In this document: one piece after another, positions 53,698-62,984 of the stretch
Layout: each line of letters opens with the position of its first letter
How positions within the stretch are numbered: position 1 is the first letter of the stretch
NCBI GenBank assembly: GCA_963722295.1
Contig: CAVRLB010000002.1
Span: forward strand, 124,001 to 188,000
Direction of reading: 5' to 3'
DNA length: 64,000 nucleotides
Origin: Brooklawnia sp032229645
GTDB taxonomy: Bacteria; Actinomycetota; Actinomycetes; Propionibacteriales; Propionibacteriaceae
Notes under the pieces: model-generated
The model's input: the letters and a program-made list of their open reading frames with translations, nothing else
Database searches by the model: none
What the model was told of the DNA's origin: nothing
Program-made: the position numbers and the translations under genes

Positions 53698-54191
53698 GCG
53701 CGGGCCAATCTCGCCCACATATAGGGCTGCAACTCGACGTCGGCGGTGGCGCGGTCGAAGGTCCACAGCAGGTCGCCCTCGACATTGCCGTAGAGCCGGT
53801 GCCCGCCGGTGTAGGCCAGCTCGGAGCTGGTGGTGCGAGCCACGACATCGGTAGTCAGCTCAATTTTGGCGCCTTGAACACTGCCAGCCCAGATTTCTGC
53901 CCAGCCTTCCGGGTTGGTCAGCACGACGTCCAATTCACCGCTTCCCGCCGGACGCCAGAATCCGCTCTCCATGGTCAGCGGCTCATTAGGCTGGCCGTCG
54001 GGGTCCAGCGTCCAGGTCTGCGAAAGGTAGTGCAGGTAGTCTCCCCGGTTGGTCGCAAAATCGATCTGCTGGCCGAACTCGAAATCGCCCACGCCGGGCC
54101 AGCTGCCATGCCCGTTGCCCTGCCAGCTGCCGATCAGCCACGCCAGCGGCATCAGCGCCGAGTTGAGGTCCGAGTCAATTTCGAAGGCCAC
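53694..54191 (-). CDS. Nitrobindin-like FABP-family (DUF1794) protein
   Basis: 165 aa beta-barrel. N-terminal PLAWLIGSWQGNGHG is the nitrobindin GxWxGxG motif; then DYLHYLSQTW and ESGFWRP. The C-terminus LQPYMWARLARA has Tyr where, as I recall, actinobacterial nitrobindins carry the axial heme His (LQPH-type). Heme binding and NO/peroxynitrite chemistry are therefore uncertain for this copy. Confidence 0.85.
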   Translation of the reverse strand: MAFEIDSDLNSALMPLAWLIGSWQGNGHGSWPGVGDFEFGQQIDFATNRGDYLHYLSQTWTLDPDGQPNEPLTMESGFWRPAGSGELDVVLTNPEGWAEIWAGSVQGAKIELTTDVVARTTSSELAYTGGHRLYGNVEGDLLWTFDRATADVELQPYMWARLARA

Positions 54192-54324
54192 GTCTGCTCC
54201 TGTCTTTGCTTCTGGTCTGCTGCTTATCGCTGGTAGCCCACAGCACCTGCCACAGCCCGATCAGCGCGCTCAGCCCTATCAGGGCAGTCACGACGACGAG
54301 CACGATCACGGTGAACAGGGCCAC
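54175..54324 (-). CDS. Small single-pass membrane protein
   Basis: 49 aa from a GTG at 54324, too short for usual gene finders. Residues 1-30 are one hydrophobic helix (VALFTVIVLVVVTALIGLSA onward), then a basic tail SDKQQTRSKDRSRRGLRN. It overlaps the nitrobindin-like start by 17 bp and would lead that operon. No strong ribosome site; function unknown. Confidence 0.45.
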   Translation of the reverse strand: MALFTVIVLVVVTALIGLSALIGLWQVLWATSDKQQTRSKDRSRRGLRN

Positions 54325-54429
54325 CCCGCAAGCTTAGGTCGTCCGCAGAACCAGGTCGTCCGGACGACTACCCGGCTCCACATCCGCCTGCGGCTTCCCC
54401 CCGAGCTCAGCACCTGCTATTCGTAGGGC

Positions 54430-54876
54430 ATGCGCGTCCTACTGCAACGAGCGAATTCGGCAAGAGTCGTGGTCGGCGACCAGGTCACCGGAGAGCTGGC
54501 CCGCCCCGGACTGCTGGCACTGGTCGGCATCACCCACGACGACAACGAGCAGATCGTGGTCAAGATGGCCGACAAGACCTGGGGGCTCCGCATTCTGGCC
54601 GATGAGCGCTCGGCCAGCGACGTGCATGCCCCGGTCTTGGTGGTCAGCCAGTTCACGCTCTATGCGACCACCCGTAAGGGACGACGACCCTCATGGAACA
54701 AGGCGGCTCCGGGGCCGATCAGCGAGCCACTGGTGGACGCCTACTGTGCCGCGCTGCGCAGGCTCGGCGCAGAGGTATCGACGGGGATCTTCGGCGCTGA
54801 CATGAAAGTCGAGCTTGTCAACGACGGTCCAGTTACGATCCTCCTCGACTCCGCGGATTGGGGATCGGTATCCTAG
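54430..54876 (+). CDS. dtd: D-aminoacyl-tRNA deacylase
   Basis: 148 aa, DTD fold: MRVLLQRANSARVVVGDQVTGEL, the SQFTLYA active-site motif and the Gly-Pro motif NDGPVTILLDS. Frees D-amino acids from tRNA. Precedes glnR by 67 bp in the same direction. Confidence 0.95.
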   Translation: MRVLLQRANSARVVVGDQVTGELARPGLLALVGITHDDNEQIVVKMADKTWGLRILADERSASDVHAPVLVVSQFTLYATTRKGRRPSWNKAAPGPISEPLVDAYCAALRRLGAEVSTGIFGADMKVELVNDGPVTILLDSADWGSVS

Positions 54877-54943
54877 AGGGAGTTTCCATGACTGCGTGAG
54901 CATTCGGCTTCACGAAGTTACCCCGAACAAGCGGCGGAGTGTG

Positions 54944-55618
54944 ATGCGCGTGGCAGAGATCGTCTTCGTCACGCCGGCCAGTGGCCAGGCGAGTGCGACG
55001 CCTCCCCCCAGCGCCCTCGGGCTGCTCAATCACACTGTGCATCCGGTGATCGGAGGCGATCAGGCGATCGCGTTCCCCCTCAGCTCCGCGATCCTCATCG
55101 TCGATGCGCGTTCCGACCTCGCAGCCGCGCGCGCCACCTGCCAGCTACTGGTGAACGGCACAGCAGGGTGGCCGCTGTTACTACTGATCCCGGCTAGTGG
55201 ACTATCGGTGGTTGCCCCCGACTGGCATATCCAGGACTTCATCCTCGATGACGCCGGGCCGTCCGAATACGACGCCCGCATCAAGCTGCTGATGGCCACC
55301 ACATCGACTGCCAACGTGCTCAGCGCCGGTCCCGTGGTCATCGACGAGGACGCCTATGTCGCCACGGTGGGTGGCCAGCCGCTGGACCTCACCTATACCG
55401 AGTTCGAGCTACTGAAATACCTCGTGGCCCACCCCGGCCGGGTGCTGACACGCGAGCAGTTGCTCAGCGAAGTCTGGGGCTATGACTACTTCGGAGGCAC
55501 CCGTACCGTCGACGTGCATATCCGGCGGCTGCGCGCCAAACTCGGGCCGGAATTCGACTCCTACATCGGCACGGTTCGCAACGTCGGCTACAGATTCGCG
55601 GTAGACAGGCAGTTATGA
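54944..55618 (+). CDS. glnR: Orphan OmpR-family nitrogen regulator
   Basis: 224 aa from ATG 54944 (GGAG site). An atypical receiver domain (~1-120; ILIVDARSDLAAARATCQLL) lacks the usual phosphorylation pocket, followed by a winged helix LTYTEFELLKYLVAHPGRVLTREQLLSEVWGYDYFGGTRTVDVHIRRLRAKL nearly as in Streptomyces GlnR (positions ~133-185). No kinase gene is near. mshD overlaps its stop, as in Mycobacterium (Rv0818-Rv0819). Expected to control nitrogen uptake, including nirB. Confidence 0.92.
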   Translation: MRVAEIVFVTPASGQASATPPPSALGLLNHTVHPVIGGDQAIAFPLSSAILIVDARSDLAAARATCQLLVNGTAGWPLLLLIPASGLSVVAPDWHIQDFILDDAGPSEYDARIKLLMATTSTANVLSAGPVVIDEDAYVATVGGQPLDLTYTEFELLKYLVAHPGRVLTREQLLSEVWGYDYFGGTRTVDVHIRRLRAKLGPEFDSYIGTVRNVGYRFAVDRQL

Positions 55619-56508
55619 CCGTCATCACCCGCCACGGCGACCTGCAGGAAGACAGCTTGGCTGCGGTGGCGGAACTGGCCGCCAAGGCCATGCATGCCGA
55701 CGGGACTCAGCCACTCAACGAGGCCGCGCGGCTGGCACTGGCCGGACGCGGCAGCGGGCAGGTCGCCCATTGGCTGGCCGTCTCATCCGACCCGGCGGCC
55801 CCGCTTGCCGGCTATGCCCAGCTCGACGTGCGCGACGGCAGCGTCCAACTTGTCGTCGATCCCGACCAGCGTCGGCAGGGCATCGGACGAGCACTGGCCG
55901 ACCGGATCATTGCCGCCGATCACCCCGCACTGTGGTGGGCGTTCGGCGATCTGCCCCCAGCGCGGGGGCTCGCGTCCGCTCTCGGGCTCAGGGTCGTGCG
56001 CGGGCTGCTGATCATGCGGCTCGACGTCGCCGGATCCGGGCTGACCGAGGCGGTCGGGATGCCGGAAGGCTTCGTCATTGACCATTTCAAGCCGGCCGAC
56101 CTCGATCAACTGGTTGCCGTGAACGCTGCGGCCTTCGCGCATCACCCGGAACAGGGGGCTTTGGCCGCAGCCGATTTCGAGGCCCGGATGGGCGAGCCCT
56201 GGCACCGCGACACCGACCTGCTGGTCGCCCGCCAGACCACCTCCGGCCAGTTGGTGGGCTATCACTGGACCAAGGTCGAAGGACACGAGGGTGAGGTCTA
56301 CGTCATCGGCGTGCGCCCGGACGTGAATGGTCGCGGGCTTGGCAGGGCACTGTTGGAGGCCGGTATCATTCACATGCACAATCGGGGCGCATCGAGCATC
56401 GATCTGTACGTCGAAGCGGCCAACAAACGAGTGGTCGAGATGTACCGTGCAGCAGGGTTTGAGGTCACCCACACCGATGTCTGCTACGGCTATGGCAAGG
56501 AGGATTGA
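55615..56508 (+). CDS. mshD: Mycothiol synthase (acetyltransferase)
   Basis: 297 aa with two GNAT domains; the C-terminal one has VIGVRPDVNGRGLGRALLEAGI and YVEAANKRVVEMYRAAGFEV, the N-terminal one LVVDPDQRRQGIGRALADRI. Acetylates Cys-GlcN-Ins in the last step of mycothiol synthesis. ATGA overlap with glnR, one-base overlap with ppk. Confidence 0.92.
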   Translation: MTVITRHGDLQEDSLAAVAELAAKAMHADGTQPLNEAARLALAGRGSGQVAHWLAVSSDPAAPLAGYAQLDVRDGSVQLVVDPDQRRQGIGRALADRIIAADHPALWWAFGDLPPARGLASALGLRVVRGLLIMRLDVAGSGLTEAVGMPEGFVIDHFKPADLDQLVAVNAAAFAHHPEQGALAAADFEARMGEPWHRDTDLLVARQTTSGQLVGYHWTKVEGHEGEVYVIGVRPDVNGRGLGRALLEAGIIHMHNRGASSIDLYVEAANKRVVEMYRAAGFEVTHTDVCYGYGKED

Positions 56509-58604
56509 TGTCACTGCAGGCAGATGTCCCGGTCGTGGATGACCTTCCTGGGGGTCGCTACTCCGACCGCGAACTCAGCTGGCTGGCGTTCAACAACCGG
56601 GTGCTCGATCTTGCGAAGGACACCTCGCGCATCCCGCTGCTCGAACGCGCGAAGTTCTTGGCGATCTTCTCGTCCAACCTCGACGAGTTCTTCATGGTGC
56701 GGGTCGCAGGCCTCAAACGACGCATCGACGCCGACGTCGCGGTGCCCTCACCGGCAGGGATACTGCCACGCGATCTGCACGACACGATCCTCGCCCGAAC
56801 TGCCGAGTTGGTCGCCGACCAGGCCCGGGTCTTCGCCGAGGACGTGCGTCCGGCTCTGGAAGCCGAGGGCATCAAGCTCCTCGACTGGGCCGAACTCACT
56901 GCGGATGAACAGCGACGCATGCACGAACTGTTCACCGAACGCATCTTCCCAGTGCTGACACCGCTTGCGGTCGATTCCTCGCACCCGTTCCCCTATATCT
57001 CGGGCCTGTCGATCAATCTCGCAGTGCTGCTGAACCACCCCACCACAGAGGGACGTCAGTTCGCCCGAATCAAGCTTCCCAGCATCCTCGCGCGGTTCGT
57101 GTCGCTCGGCGGTGGTCGATTCATCCCACTCGAGAAGCTGATCATCGAGCATCTGGACGAAGTCTTCGTGGGGATGCAGGTGCTGCAATACACCACCTTC
57201 CGGGTGACCCGCAACGAAGACGTCGAGGTCGAGGAAGACGATGCCGAGAACATCTTGTTCGCGCTCGAGAAGGAGTTGCTCAGCCGCAAGGTCGGACGAT
57301 CCCCGGTGCGTCTGGAAGTCGAGGAGACCATCAATGACGAGATGCTCGACCTGCTGACCAGCGAGCTGGATATCTCCGAGAAGGAAGTCTTCAAGCTTCC
57401 GGCGCCGCTGGATCTGACCGGACTATTCGCGCTGACCGGGGTGGAGCGGGAGAACCTCAGCTACCCCGGTTTCCTGCCCAAGACCCACCCTGACCTGCTG
57501 ATGGGCATCGAATCGAGCAAACCGGCCGACATCTTCAAGGCGCTGCGCAAGAAGGACGTACTCGTCCAGCATCCCTATGACTCGTTCGCGACCAGCGTGC
57601 AACGCCTGGCCGAGCAGGCTGCATCTGATCCGCGGGTGCTGGCGATCAAGCAGACCCTCTACCGAACCAGCGGCGACTCCCCCATCATCGACGCCCTCAT
57701 CGAGGCCGCTATGGCGGGCAAGCAGGTGCTGGCGCTGGTCGAGATCAAGGCTCGTTTCGACGAGCAAGCCAACATCGCTTGGGCGCGCAAGCTGGAGAAG
57801 TACGGCGTCCATGTCGTTTACGGCATGGTCGGGCTGAAGACCCACTCCAAGCTGATGCTCATCGTGCGCGACGAGCCGGACGGCCTTCGCCGCTATGCGC
57901 ACATCGGCACCGGCAACTACAATCCGAAGACCGCCCGGATGTATGAGGACATGGGCCTGCTGACCAGCAACCCGATCATCACCGATGACGTGGCGCGACT
58001 CTTCAACCACCTGTCGGGTATGACCCGCGAGACCAACTACCGTCGGTTGCTCGTCGCCCCGGCAGGCATCCGCACCGGGCTGATCGCCAATATCGACCAC
58101 GAAATCGCGAACCATCGTGCCGGTTTGCCGGCCCGCATCCGCATCAAGGTCAACTCCGTGGTGGACGAGGCCGTCATCGACGCGCTCTACCGGGCCTCGA
58201 ACGTCGGAGTGCCGGTCGACATGTGGGTTCGGGGTATCTGCGCGGTGCGCCCGGGCGTGCCCGGAATCAGCGAGAACCTGCGGGTGCGCTCGATCCTCGG
58301 ACGCTTCCTCGAACACTCGAGGCTCTTCTGGTTCGAGAACGGTGGCAATCCGTCGGTCGGTATCGGCAGTTCCGATCTCATGCACCGCAATCTGGACCGC
58401 CGCGTCGAGGCGATCGTCTCTATCACCAACCCGGGTCATATCGCCCAGATCGGCGAGCTGTTCGACCTGGCCTTCGATGATCAGACCGTCAGTTGGCGGC
58501 TGCACGACCAGGACTGGATGCAGGTCACCACCGACGAGAATGGCACGCCGCTACGTGACCTGCAGGAGTTCCTGATCGCGCGTGTCTCGACCCGGCGGCA
58601 CTAA
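56508..58604 (+). CDS. ppk: Polyphosphate kinase 1
   Basis: 698 aa from ATG 56508 (AAGGAGG). N-terminal RELSWLAFNNRVLDLAKD, head domain FLAIFSSNLDEFFMVRVAGLKRR, phospholipase-D-like catalytic domains with YGMVGLKTHSKLMLIVR (phospho-His) and IGTGNYNPKTARMYEDMGL. Makes polyphosphate from ATP. Context with pst genes fits phosphate storage. Confidence 0.96.
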   Translation: MSLQADVPVVDDLPGGRYSDRELSWLAFNNRVLDLAKDTSRIPLLERAKFLAIFSSNLDEFFMVRVAGLKRRIDADVAVPSPAGILPRDLHDTILARTAELVADQARVFAEDVRPALEAEGIKLLDWAELTADEQRRMHELFTERIFPVLTPLAVDSSHPFPYISGLSINLAVLLNHPTTEGRQFARIKLPSILARFVSLGGGRFIPLEKLIIEHLDEVFVGMQVLQYTTFRVTRNEDVEVEEDDAENILFALEKELLSRKVGRSPVRLEVEETINDEMLDLLTSELDISEKEVFKLPAPLDLTGLFALTGVERENLSYPGFLPKTHPDLLMGIESSKPADIFKALRKKDVLVQHPYDSFATSVQRLAEQAASDPRVLAIKQTLYRTSGDSPIIDALIEAAMAGKQVLALVEIKARFDEQANIAWARKLEKYGVHVVYGMVGLKTHSKLMLIVRDEPDGLRRYAHIGTGNYNPKTARMYEDMGLLTSNPIITDDVARLFNHLSGMTRETNYRRLLVAPAGIRTGLIANIDHEIANHRAGLPARIRIKVNSVVDEAVIDALYRASNVGVPVDMWVRGICAVRPGVPGISENLRVRSILGRFLEHSRLFWFENGGNPSVGIGSSDLMHRNLDRRVEAIVSITNPGHIAQIGELFDLAFDDQTVSWRLHDQDWMQVTTDENGTPLRDLQEFLIARVSTRRH

Positions 58605-58606
58605 GC

Positions 58607-59485
58607 ATGACGCGGGTGATCAATGCGAGCGGCGCAGTCGTATTGCGCGGTAAGGCTGACCATCGCGAAGTGCTGGTGGTGCACCGCCCGTCATACAACG
58701 ACTGGAGCCTGCCCAAGGGCAAGATGCTGCCGGACGAGTACCTCGCGGTGACCGCGGTCCGTGAGGTCAGCGAAGAGACCGGGCACACCATCCGGCTGCT
58801 GCGTCCGCTGTCGACGGCACGCTACCCCATCAACTCACATGTCAAGGTCGTGCAGTGGTGGCTGGCGGAGCCGGCCACCGACAAGGTCACCGGCCACGAC
58901 AACGAAGCCGACAAAGTGGAATGGTGGCCGGTCAGCAAGGCCATCCGCGAACTGAGCTATGACGACGATGTGCAGACGATCGTCCAAGGAGTGCGTGAGC
59001 CGCCCACCAAGCCCTTGTTCATCGTCCGTCATGCCAAGGCGATGAACCGCAAGCAATGGCAGGGACGCGACGCCGACCGTCGGCTGACCGAACGCGGTCG
59101 CCGCCAGGCGAAGGCGCTGGCCGGTCTACTACAGGCCTTCGAGGTGGGCGAGCTGGCCAGTTCCAGTTCGAACCGGTGCATGAAGACACTCACACCCTAT
59201 GCGCAACACGCCGGGCTCGAGATCCGCGCGTTCGATGCGTTGAGTGAGGAATCCGCCGTCGAGAGCCCCAAAGGGGTGCTGCGCACCATGTCCGAACTGA
59301 CAGAGCTGTCGCGCCGGGCCAAGCGTCCGCTGGCGATCTGCGGGCATCGTCCGGTGCTGCCCGCGATGTTCGGCACCCTCGGGGTCACCCAAGACCGCAC
59401 ATTGCGTCCTGGCGAGGTCGCCATCGTCTACACCGACCAGAGTGGCCTCCCCGTCCGAACGCTCTATATCGCGCCCCGACTGTGA
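58607..59485 (+). CDS. NUDIX hydrolase fused to histidine phosphatase (MutT1-like)
   Basis: 292 aa. NUDIX box GKMLPDEYLAVTAVREVSEETG at ~38-60, then a phosphoglycerate-mutase-like phosphatase with LFIVRHAKA and ICGHRPVLP (catalytic His residues). Same two-domain layout as mycobacterial MutT1, which cleans oxidised nucleotides and diadenosine polyphosphates. Two bases after ppk. Confidence 0.9.
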   Translation: MTRVINASGAVVLRGKADHREVLVVHRPSYNDWSLPKGKMLPDEYLAVTAVREVSEETGHTIRLLRPLSTARYPINSHVKVVQWWLAEPATDKVTGHDNEADKVEWWPVSKAIRELSYDDDVQTIVQGVREPPTKPLFIVRHAKAMNRKQWQGRDADRRLTERGRRQAKALAGLLQAFEVGELASSSSNRCMKTLTPYAQHAGLEIRAFDALSEESAVESPKGVLRTMSELTELSRRAKRPLAICGHRPVLPAMFGTLGVTQDRTLRPGEVAIVYTDQSGLPVRTLYIAPRL

Positions 59486-59505
59486 CGCTGCGCCGCCGAG
59501 CAAGG

Positions 59506-59534
59506 GTACATCTGCTGTTAACCCCCCGTTCACC
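59506..59534 (+). promoter_or_regulatory. PHO box (PhoP site) of the pst operon
   Basis: Three direct repeats at exact 11-bp spacing: GTACATC, GTTAACC, GTTCACC (59506, 59517, 59528), matching the GTTCACC repeat units bound by actinobacterial PhoP. About 100 bp upstream of pstS, within the 146-bp gap 59486-59631. Predicts induction under phosphate starvation. Confidence 0.72.
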
Positions 59535-59631
59535 GTGGACTGGCGATCTCGTCACTGGCGCCATCTAGGTTCGGTCACGAAGGCCACTCAAAGGCCTTGC
59601 AGCAAACCTCGGAACCCGAAGGGAACCCATT

Positions 59632-60726
59632 GTGAAGACTGTGCGTGCGGGCGGCGCCCTAGCTGCCGCTGCTGCGCTGACGCTGTCGGCTTGCGCCACC
59701 AACGAAACCGCCACCCCGAGCTCCTCTGACACGAGTGTCGGCAGCAGCCTGTCCGGAACTCTCCAGGGCACCGGCGCGAGCTCGGCGAAGGCCGCCCAAG
59801 AGGTCTGGCGGGCCGCCTTCCAGACCGCGAACCCAGGGGTTACCGTCAACTACTCTCCCGACGGCTCCGGCGCCGGACGCACCGCTTTCAGCGATGGCGG
59901 CGCAGTATTCGCCGGCTCCGATCGGGCGTTGACCGACGACGAGATGACCGGCACCTTCGCCAACTGCGCCGCCGGCACGCTCCCGCTCAACCTGCCGATC
60001 TACGTCTCTCCCATCGCCATCGTCTTCAACGTCGACGGTGTCTCCGATCTGCAGCTCAGCGCGGAGGTGATCGCGAAGATCTTCCGCGGCGAGATCTCCA
60101 ACTGGAACGATCCCGCGATCGCCGCGCTCAACTCGGGCACGACGCTGCCCGACCTGGCCATCACCCCCGTGCATCGCTCCGACAACTCGGGCACCACCGA
60201 GAACTTCACCGCCACGCTGGCCGAGGTCGCCGCAGAGGTTTGGACCGACAAGGCGTCGGGTGACTGGCCGGCGTCGCTGGCCGGCGAGGCTGCGCAGGGT
60301 ACCTCCGGCGTCATTGCTGCGGTGCGGAACGGCTCCGGAACCATCGGTTACGCCGACGAGTCGGGCGTGGAGGCCGGCATGGCCATGGCGACCTACGTCA
60401 CGGATGCCTCGTCGTCCGCCGTCGGGCCCGAAGCCGATGCGGCTGCCGCGATCGTCGAGGCCTCTTCCCGGGTCGCCGGACGCGAAGCCAACGACTGGGC
60501 CCTGGAGCTCGACCGCAACGCGGCGGGCTACCCGTTCGTCCTGGTCTCCTACGCGATCGTCTGCCAGCAGTACAACGATGCTGCCGCCGGTGAACTGGTG
60601 AACGCCTACATCAGCTATGTTGTGTCGGACGCCGGTCAGCAGGCCGCCGTTCCGCAGGCAGGCAACGCGCCGTTGTCGGGTTCCCTGGCCACCGGCGTGC
60701 AGGCGGCCGCCGCGTCCATCAAGTGA
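59632..60726 (+). CDS. pstS: Phosphate-binding lipoprotein
   Basis: 364 aa from a GTG at 59632 (AAGGGA site). Lipobox LSAC/A at ~18-21, then phosphate-site loops GSGAGRTAFSDGGAVFAGSDRAL and HRSDNSGTTENFT. High-affinity phosphate capture outside the membrane. Confidence 0.95.
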   Translation: MKTVRAGGALAAAAALTLSACATNETATPSSSDTSVGSSLSGTLQGTGASSAKAAQEVWRAAFQTANPGVTVNYSPDGSGAGRTAFSDGGAVFAGSDRALTDDEMTGTFANCAAGTLPLNLPIYVSPIAIVFNVDGVSDLQLSAEVIAKIFRGEISNWNDPAIAALNSGTTLPDLAITPVHRSDNSGTTENFTATLAEVAAEVWTDKASGDWPASLAGEAAQGTSGVIAAVRNGSGTIGYADESGVEAGMAMATYVTDASSSAVGPEADAAAAIVEASSRVAGREANDWALELDRNAAGYPFVLVSYAIVCQQYNDAAAGELVNAYISYVVSDAGQQAAVPQAGNAPLSGSLATGVQAAAASIK

Positions 60727-60751
60727 GCGCCTGACCTCATTTTCAGTGCGA

Positions 60752-60798
60752 GCGACGATACTCGGTTCCGGTCTTAGGCTGGAACTGAGCATCGTCGT
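60752..60798 (+). promoter_or_regulatory. Long stem-loop between pstS and pstC
   Basis: CGACGAT-A-C-TCGGTTCC pairs with GGAACTGA-G-C-ATCGTCG across an 11-nt loop: about 16 base pairs with one mismatch and one G-T. No T-run follows, so it is unlikely to be a full terminator; more probably an mRNA-stabilising or partially attenuating hairpin that raises pstS over pstCAB. Confidence 0.65.
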
Positions 60799-60837
60799 CG
60801 GCTGAGCGTCGTCTCTCAAGATGCGTCCGGAGATTCC

Positions 60838-61836
60838 ATGACAATTGAACCCCAGCCGGTCGAGACAACCGACCAGGCATCCGAACAATCCCTCACGTCC
60901 GATCGCGGGCACATCGGGGATTCGATCTTCAAGGGCATTTCCGTCGGATCAGGCGGCCTCATCCTGGTCATCCTTGCCGCGGTGGCGCTCTTTCTCATCG
61001 TGCAGGCCATACCCGCATTCCTGGGGGATCCTCGGTATCAGCACTACGGCAATACCTGGACCTATGTCGCGCCCTATCTCTTCGGCACGATCTGGGCGAG
61101 CTTCCTCGCGCTGCTCATCGCGGTCCCGGTCGCCGTCGGAATCGCGCTCTACATCTCGCATTACGCGCCCAAACGGCTGAGCACACCGGTGGCCTTCGTC
61201 ATCGACCTGCTCGCCGCAGTGCCGTCGGTAGTCTTCGGCCTGTGGGGCATCAACACGCTGGCGCCTCTGCTGGTGCCCAGCTACCAGTGGCTGAATGCCC
61301 ACCTGGGCTGGATCCCCGTCTTCAGCGGCGCGGTGTCCGGCACCGGGCGTACCATGCTGACCGCAGCGCTGGTATTGGCCATCATGATCTTGCCGATCAT
61401 CACGTCGCTGACCCGCGAGGTCTTCCTGCGCACCCCAGGACTGCAAGAAGAGGCATCACTGGCCCTCGGCGCGACCCGCTGGGAGATGATCAAGCAGGTG
61501 GTGCTTCCGTTCGGCAGGTCGGGTATCGTCTCGGCGTCGATGTTGGGGCTCGGACGCGCATTGGGTGAAACCATGGCCGTCGCCATGGTGCTGTCGGGCG
61601 GCCGCCACATCAGCTTCCAGCTGCTGACCTCCCAGAATCCGAACACCATCGCGGCCAATATCGCGCTGAGTTTCCCCGAAGCCGACGGCTTCGCCGTCCC
61701 GCAACTGATCGCCACCGGTCTGGTCCTGTTCGTCATCACCTTCGCCGTGAACATGGCTGGACGCGCGATCACCCGCGGCCCGAAAACCAGCCGCGCCGAC
61801 CGCGAGCGGAAGCGCGCAGGCAAGGAGCCGAAGTGA
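60838..61836 (+). CDS. pstC: Phosphate ABC transporter permease
   Basis: 332 aa, six helices plus an N-terminal one; SVVFGLWGI, PIITSLTREVF, QEEASLALGATRWEMIKQVVLPFGRSGI (EAA loop). GTG start of pstA overlaps its stop. Confidence 0.95.
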   Translation: MTIEPQPVETTDQASEQSLTSDRGHIGDSIFKGISVGSGGLILVILAAVALFLIVQAIPAFLGDPRYQHYGNTWTYVAPYLFGTIWASFLALLIAVPVAVGIALYISHYAPKRLSTPVAFVIDLLAAVPSVVFGLWGINTLAPLLVPSYQWLNAHLGWIPVFSGAVSGTGRTMLTAALVLAIMILPIITSLTREVFLRTPGLQEEASLALGATRWEMIKQVVLPFGRSGIVSASMLGLGRALGETMAVAMVLSGGRHISFQLLTSQNPNTIAANIALSFPEADGFAVPQLIATGLVLFVITFAVNMAGRAITRGPKTSRADRERKRAGKEPK

Positions 61837-62951
61837 GCGCCATCAACGTGAATACCCCTCAAGAGCCGGGAACGACACCGCCCTACCGATCGGCTCATGT
61901 GCACCTGACCTCCGGCCAGCTTCCCAAGCACACCGATATCGCCCTGCTGGTGGTCGCCATCTGCGTGAGCGCTGCCGTGCTCGCCTTGCTGGGTGCGTTC
62001 AGCCTTGCCGGGAGCGCAGTATTTGGCGTAGTCATCTTCCTGATCACCAGCTACGCGCTCTCGTTCGCTGTCGAGGGACGCCGCCGGGCCGCGAACCGAC
62101 TGGCCCGCTACATCATCATGGGCGCCTTCATTATCGCGCTGATCCCGCTGGTCTCGCTGCTGGTCGAGGTCACCTCGCGAGGCCTGGCGCGCTTCGACTG
62201 GAGCTATTTCACGATGTCGAAGCGCAATATCGTCGGTGCGGGCGGTGGCGCATCTCATGCCATCACCGGCACCCTGATAGTCACAGGACTGGCCACCTTG
62301 GTCTCCGTCCCGGTCGGGCTGCTGACTGCCATCTACCTGGTCGAATACGGCCGCGGCTGGGTCAAGCGGACGATCACCTTCCTGGTCGACGTCATGACGG
62401 GCATCCCCTCGATCGTGGCCGGGCTGTTCGCCTATGGTTTGTTCTCGGTGCTCTTCTCACCCGGATCGAAGTCGGGCCTTGCGGGGGCCGTGGCCTTATC
62501 GGTGCTGATGATCCCCTACGTCGTGCGCAGCAGCGAGGAGATCCTCCGGCTGGTGCCCGACCAGCTGCGCGAAGCGTCCTACGCCTTGGGTGTGACCCGC
62601 TGGCGGACGATCGTGAAGGTGGTGCTGCCGACCTCGATCTCTGGCATCGTTTCGGGAGTCATCTTGGCCATCGCACGCGTCATCGGCGAAACCGCGCCGC
62701 TGCTGGTGACCATGGGCTTCACCGATTCACTGGTGACCAATCCGCTGCCGTCCGGCGGCGCCAACAATGTGAATCCGATGACCTCGCTGCCGGTGTTCGT
62801 TTACTACGAGTACACCCGTCCAGGTAAGCCCCAAGACGCCTTCTTCGATCGCGCCTGGACCGGGGCATTGGTTCTGGTCTTGATCGTCATGCTCCTGAAC
62901 ATCGTCGGCCGGATCGTCGCCAAGAAGTTCGCTCCCAAGATCAATCGTTGA
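61833..62951 (+). CDS. pstA: Phosphate ABC transporter permease
   Basis: 372 aa from a GTG overlapping pstC. A ~75-residue N-terminal extension with two extra hydrophobic segments precedes the permease core (DVMTGIPSIVAGLFAYGLF, LREASYALGVTRWRTIVKVVLPTSISGI). Longer than E. coli PstA (296 aa). Confidence 0.94.
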   Translation: MSAINVNTPQEPGTTPPYRSAHVHLTSGQLPKHTDIALLVVAICVSAAVLALLGAFSLAGSAVFGVVIFLITSYALSFAVEGRRRAANRLARYIIMGAFIIALIPLVSLLVEVTSRGLARFDWSYFTMSKRNIVGAGGGASHAITGTLIVTGLATLVSVPVGLLTAIYLVEYGRGWVKRTITFLVDVMTGIPSIVAGLFAYGLFSVLFSPGSKSGLAGAVALSVLMIPYVVRSSEEILRLVPDQLREASYALGVTRWRTIVKVVLPTSISGIVSGVILAIARVIGETAPLLVTMGFTDSLVTNPLPSGGANNVNPMTSLPVFVYYEYTRPGKPQDAFFDRAWTGALVLVLIVMLLNIVGRIVAKKFAPKINR

Positions 62952-62984
62952 GATCCACGACCAGAAAGCAGAAAGACACTACTA

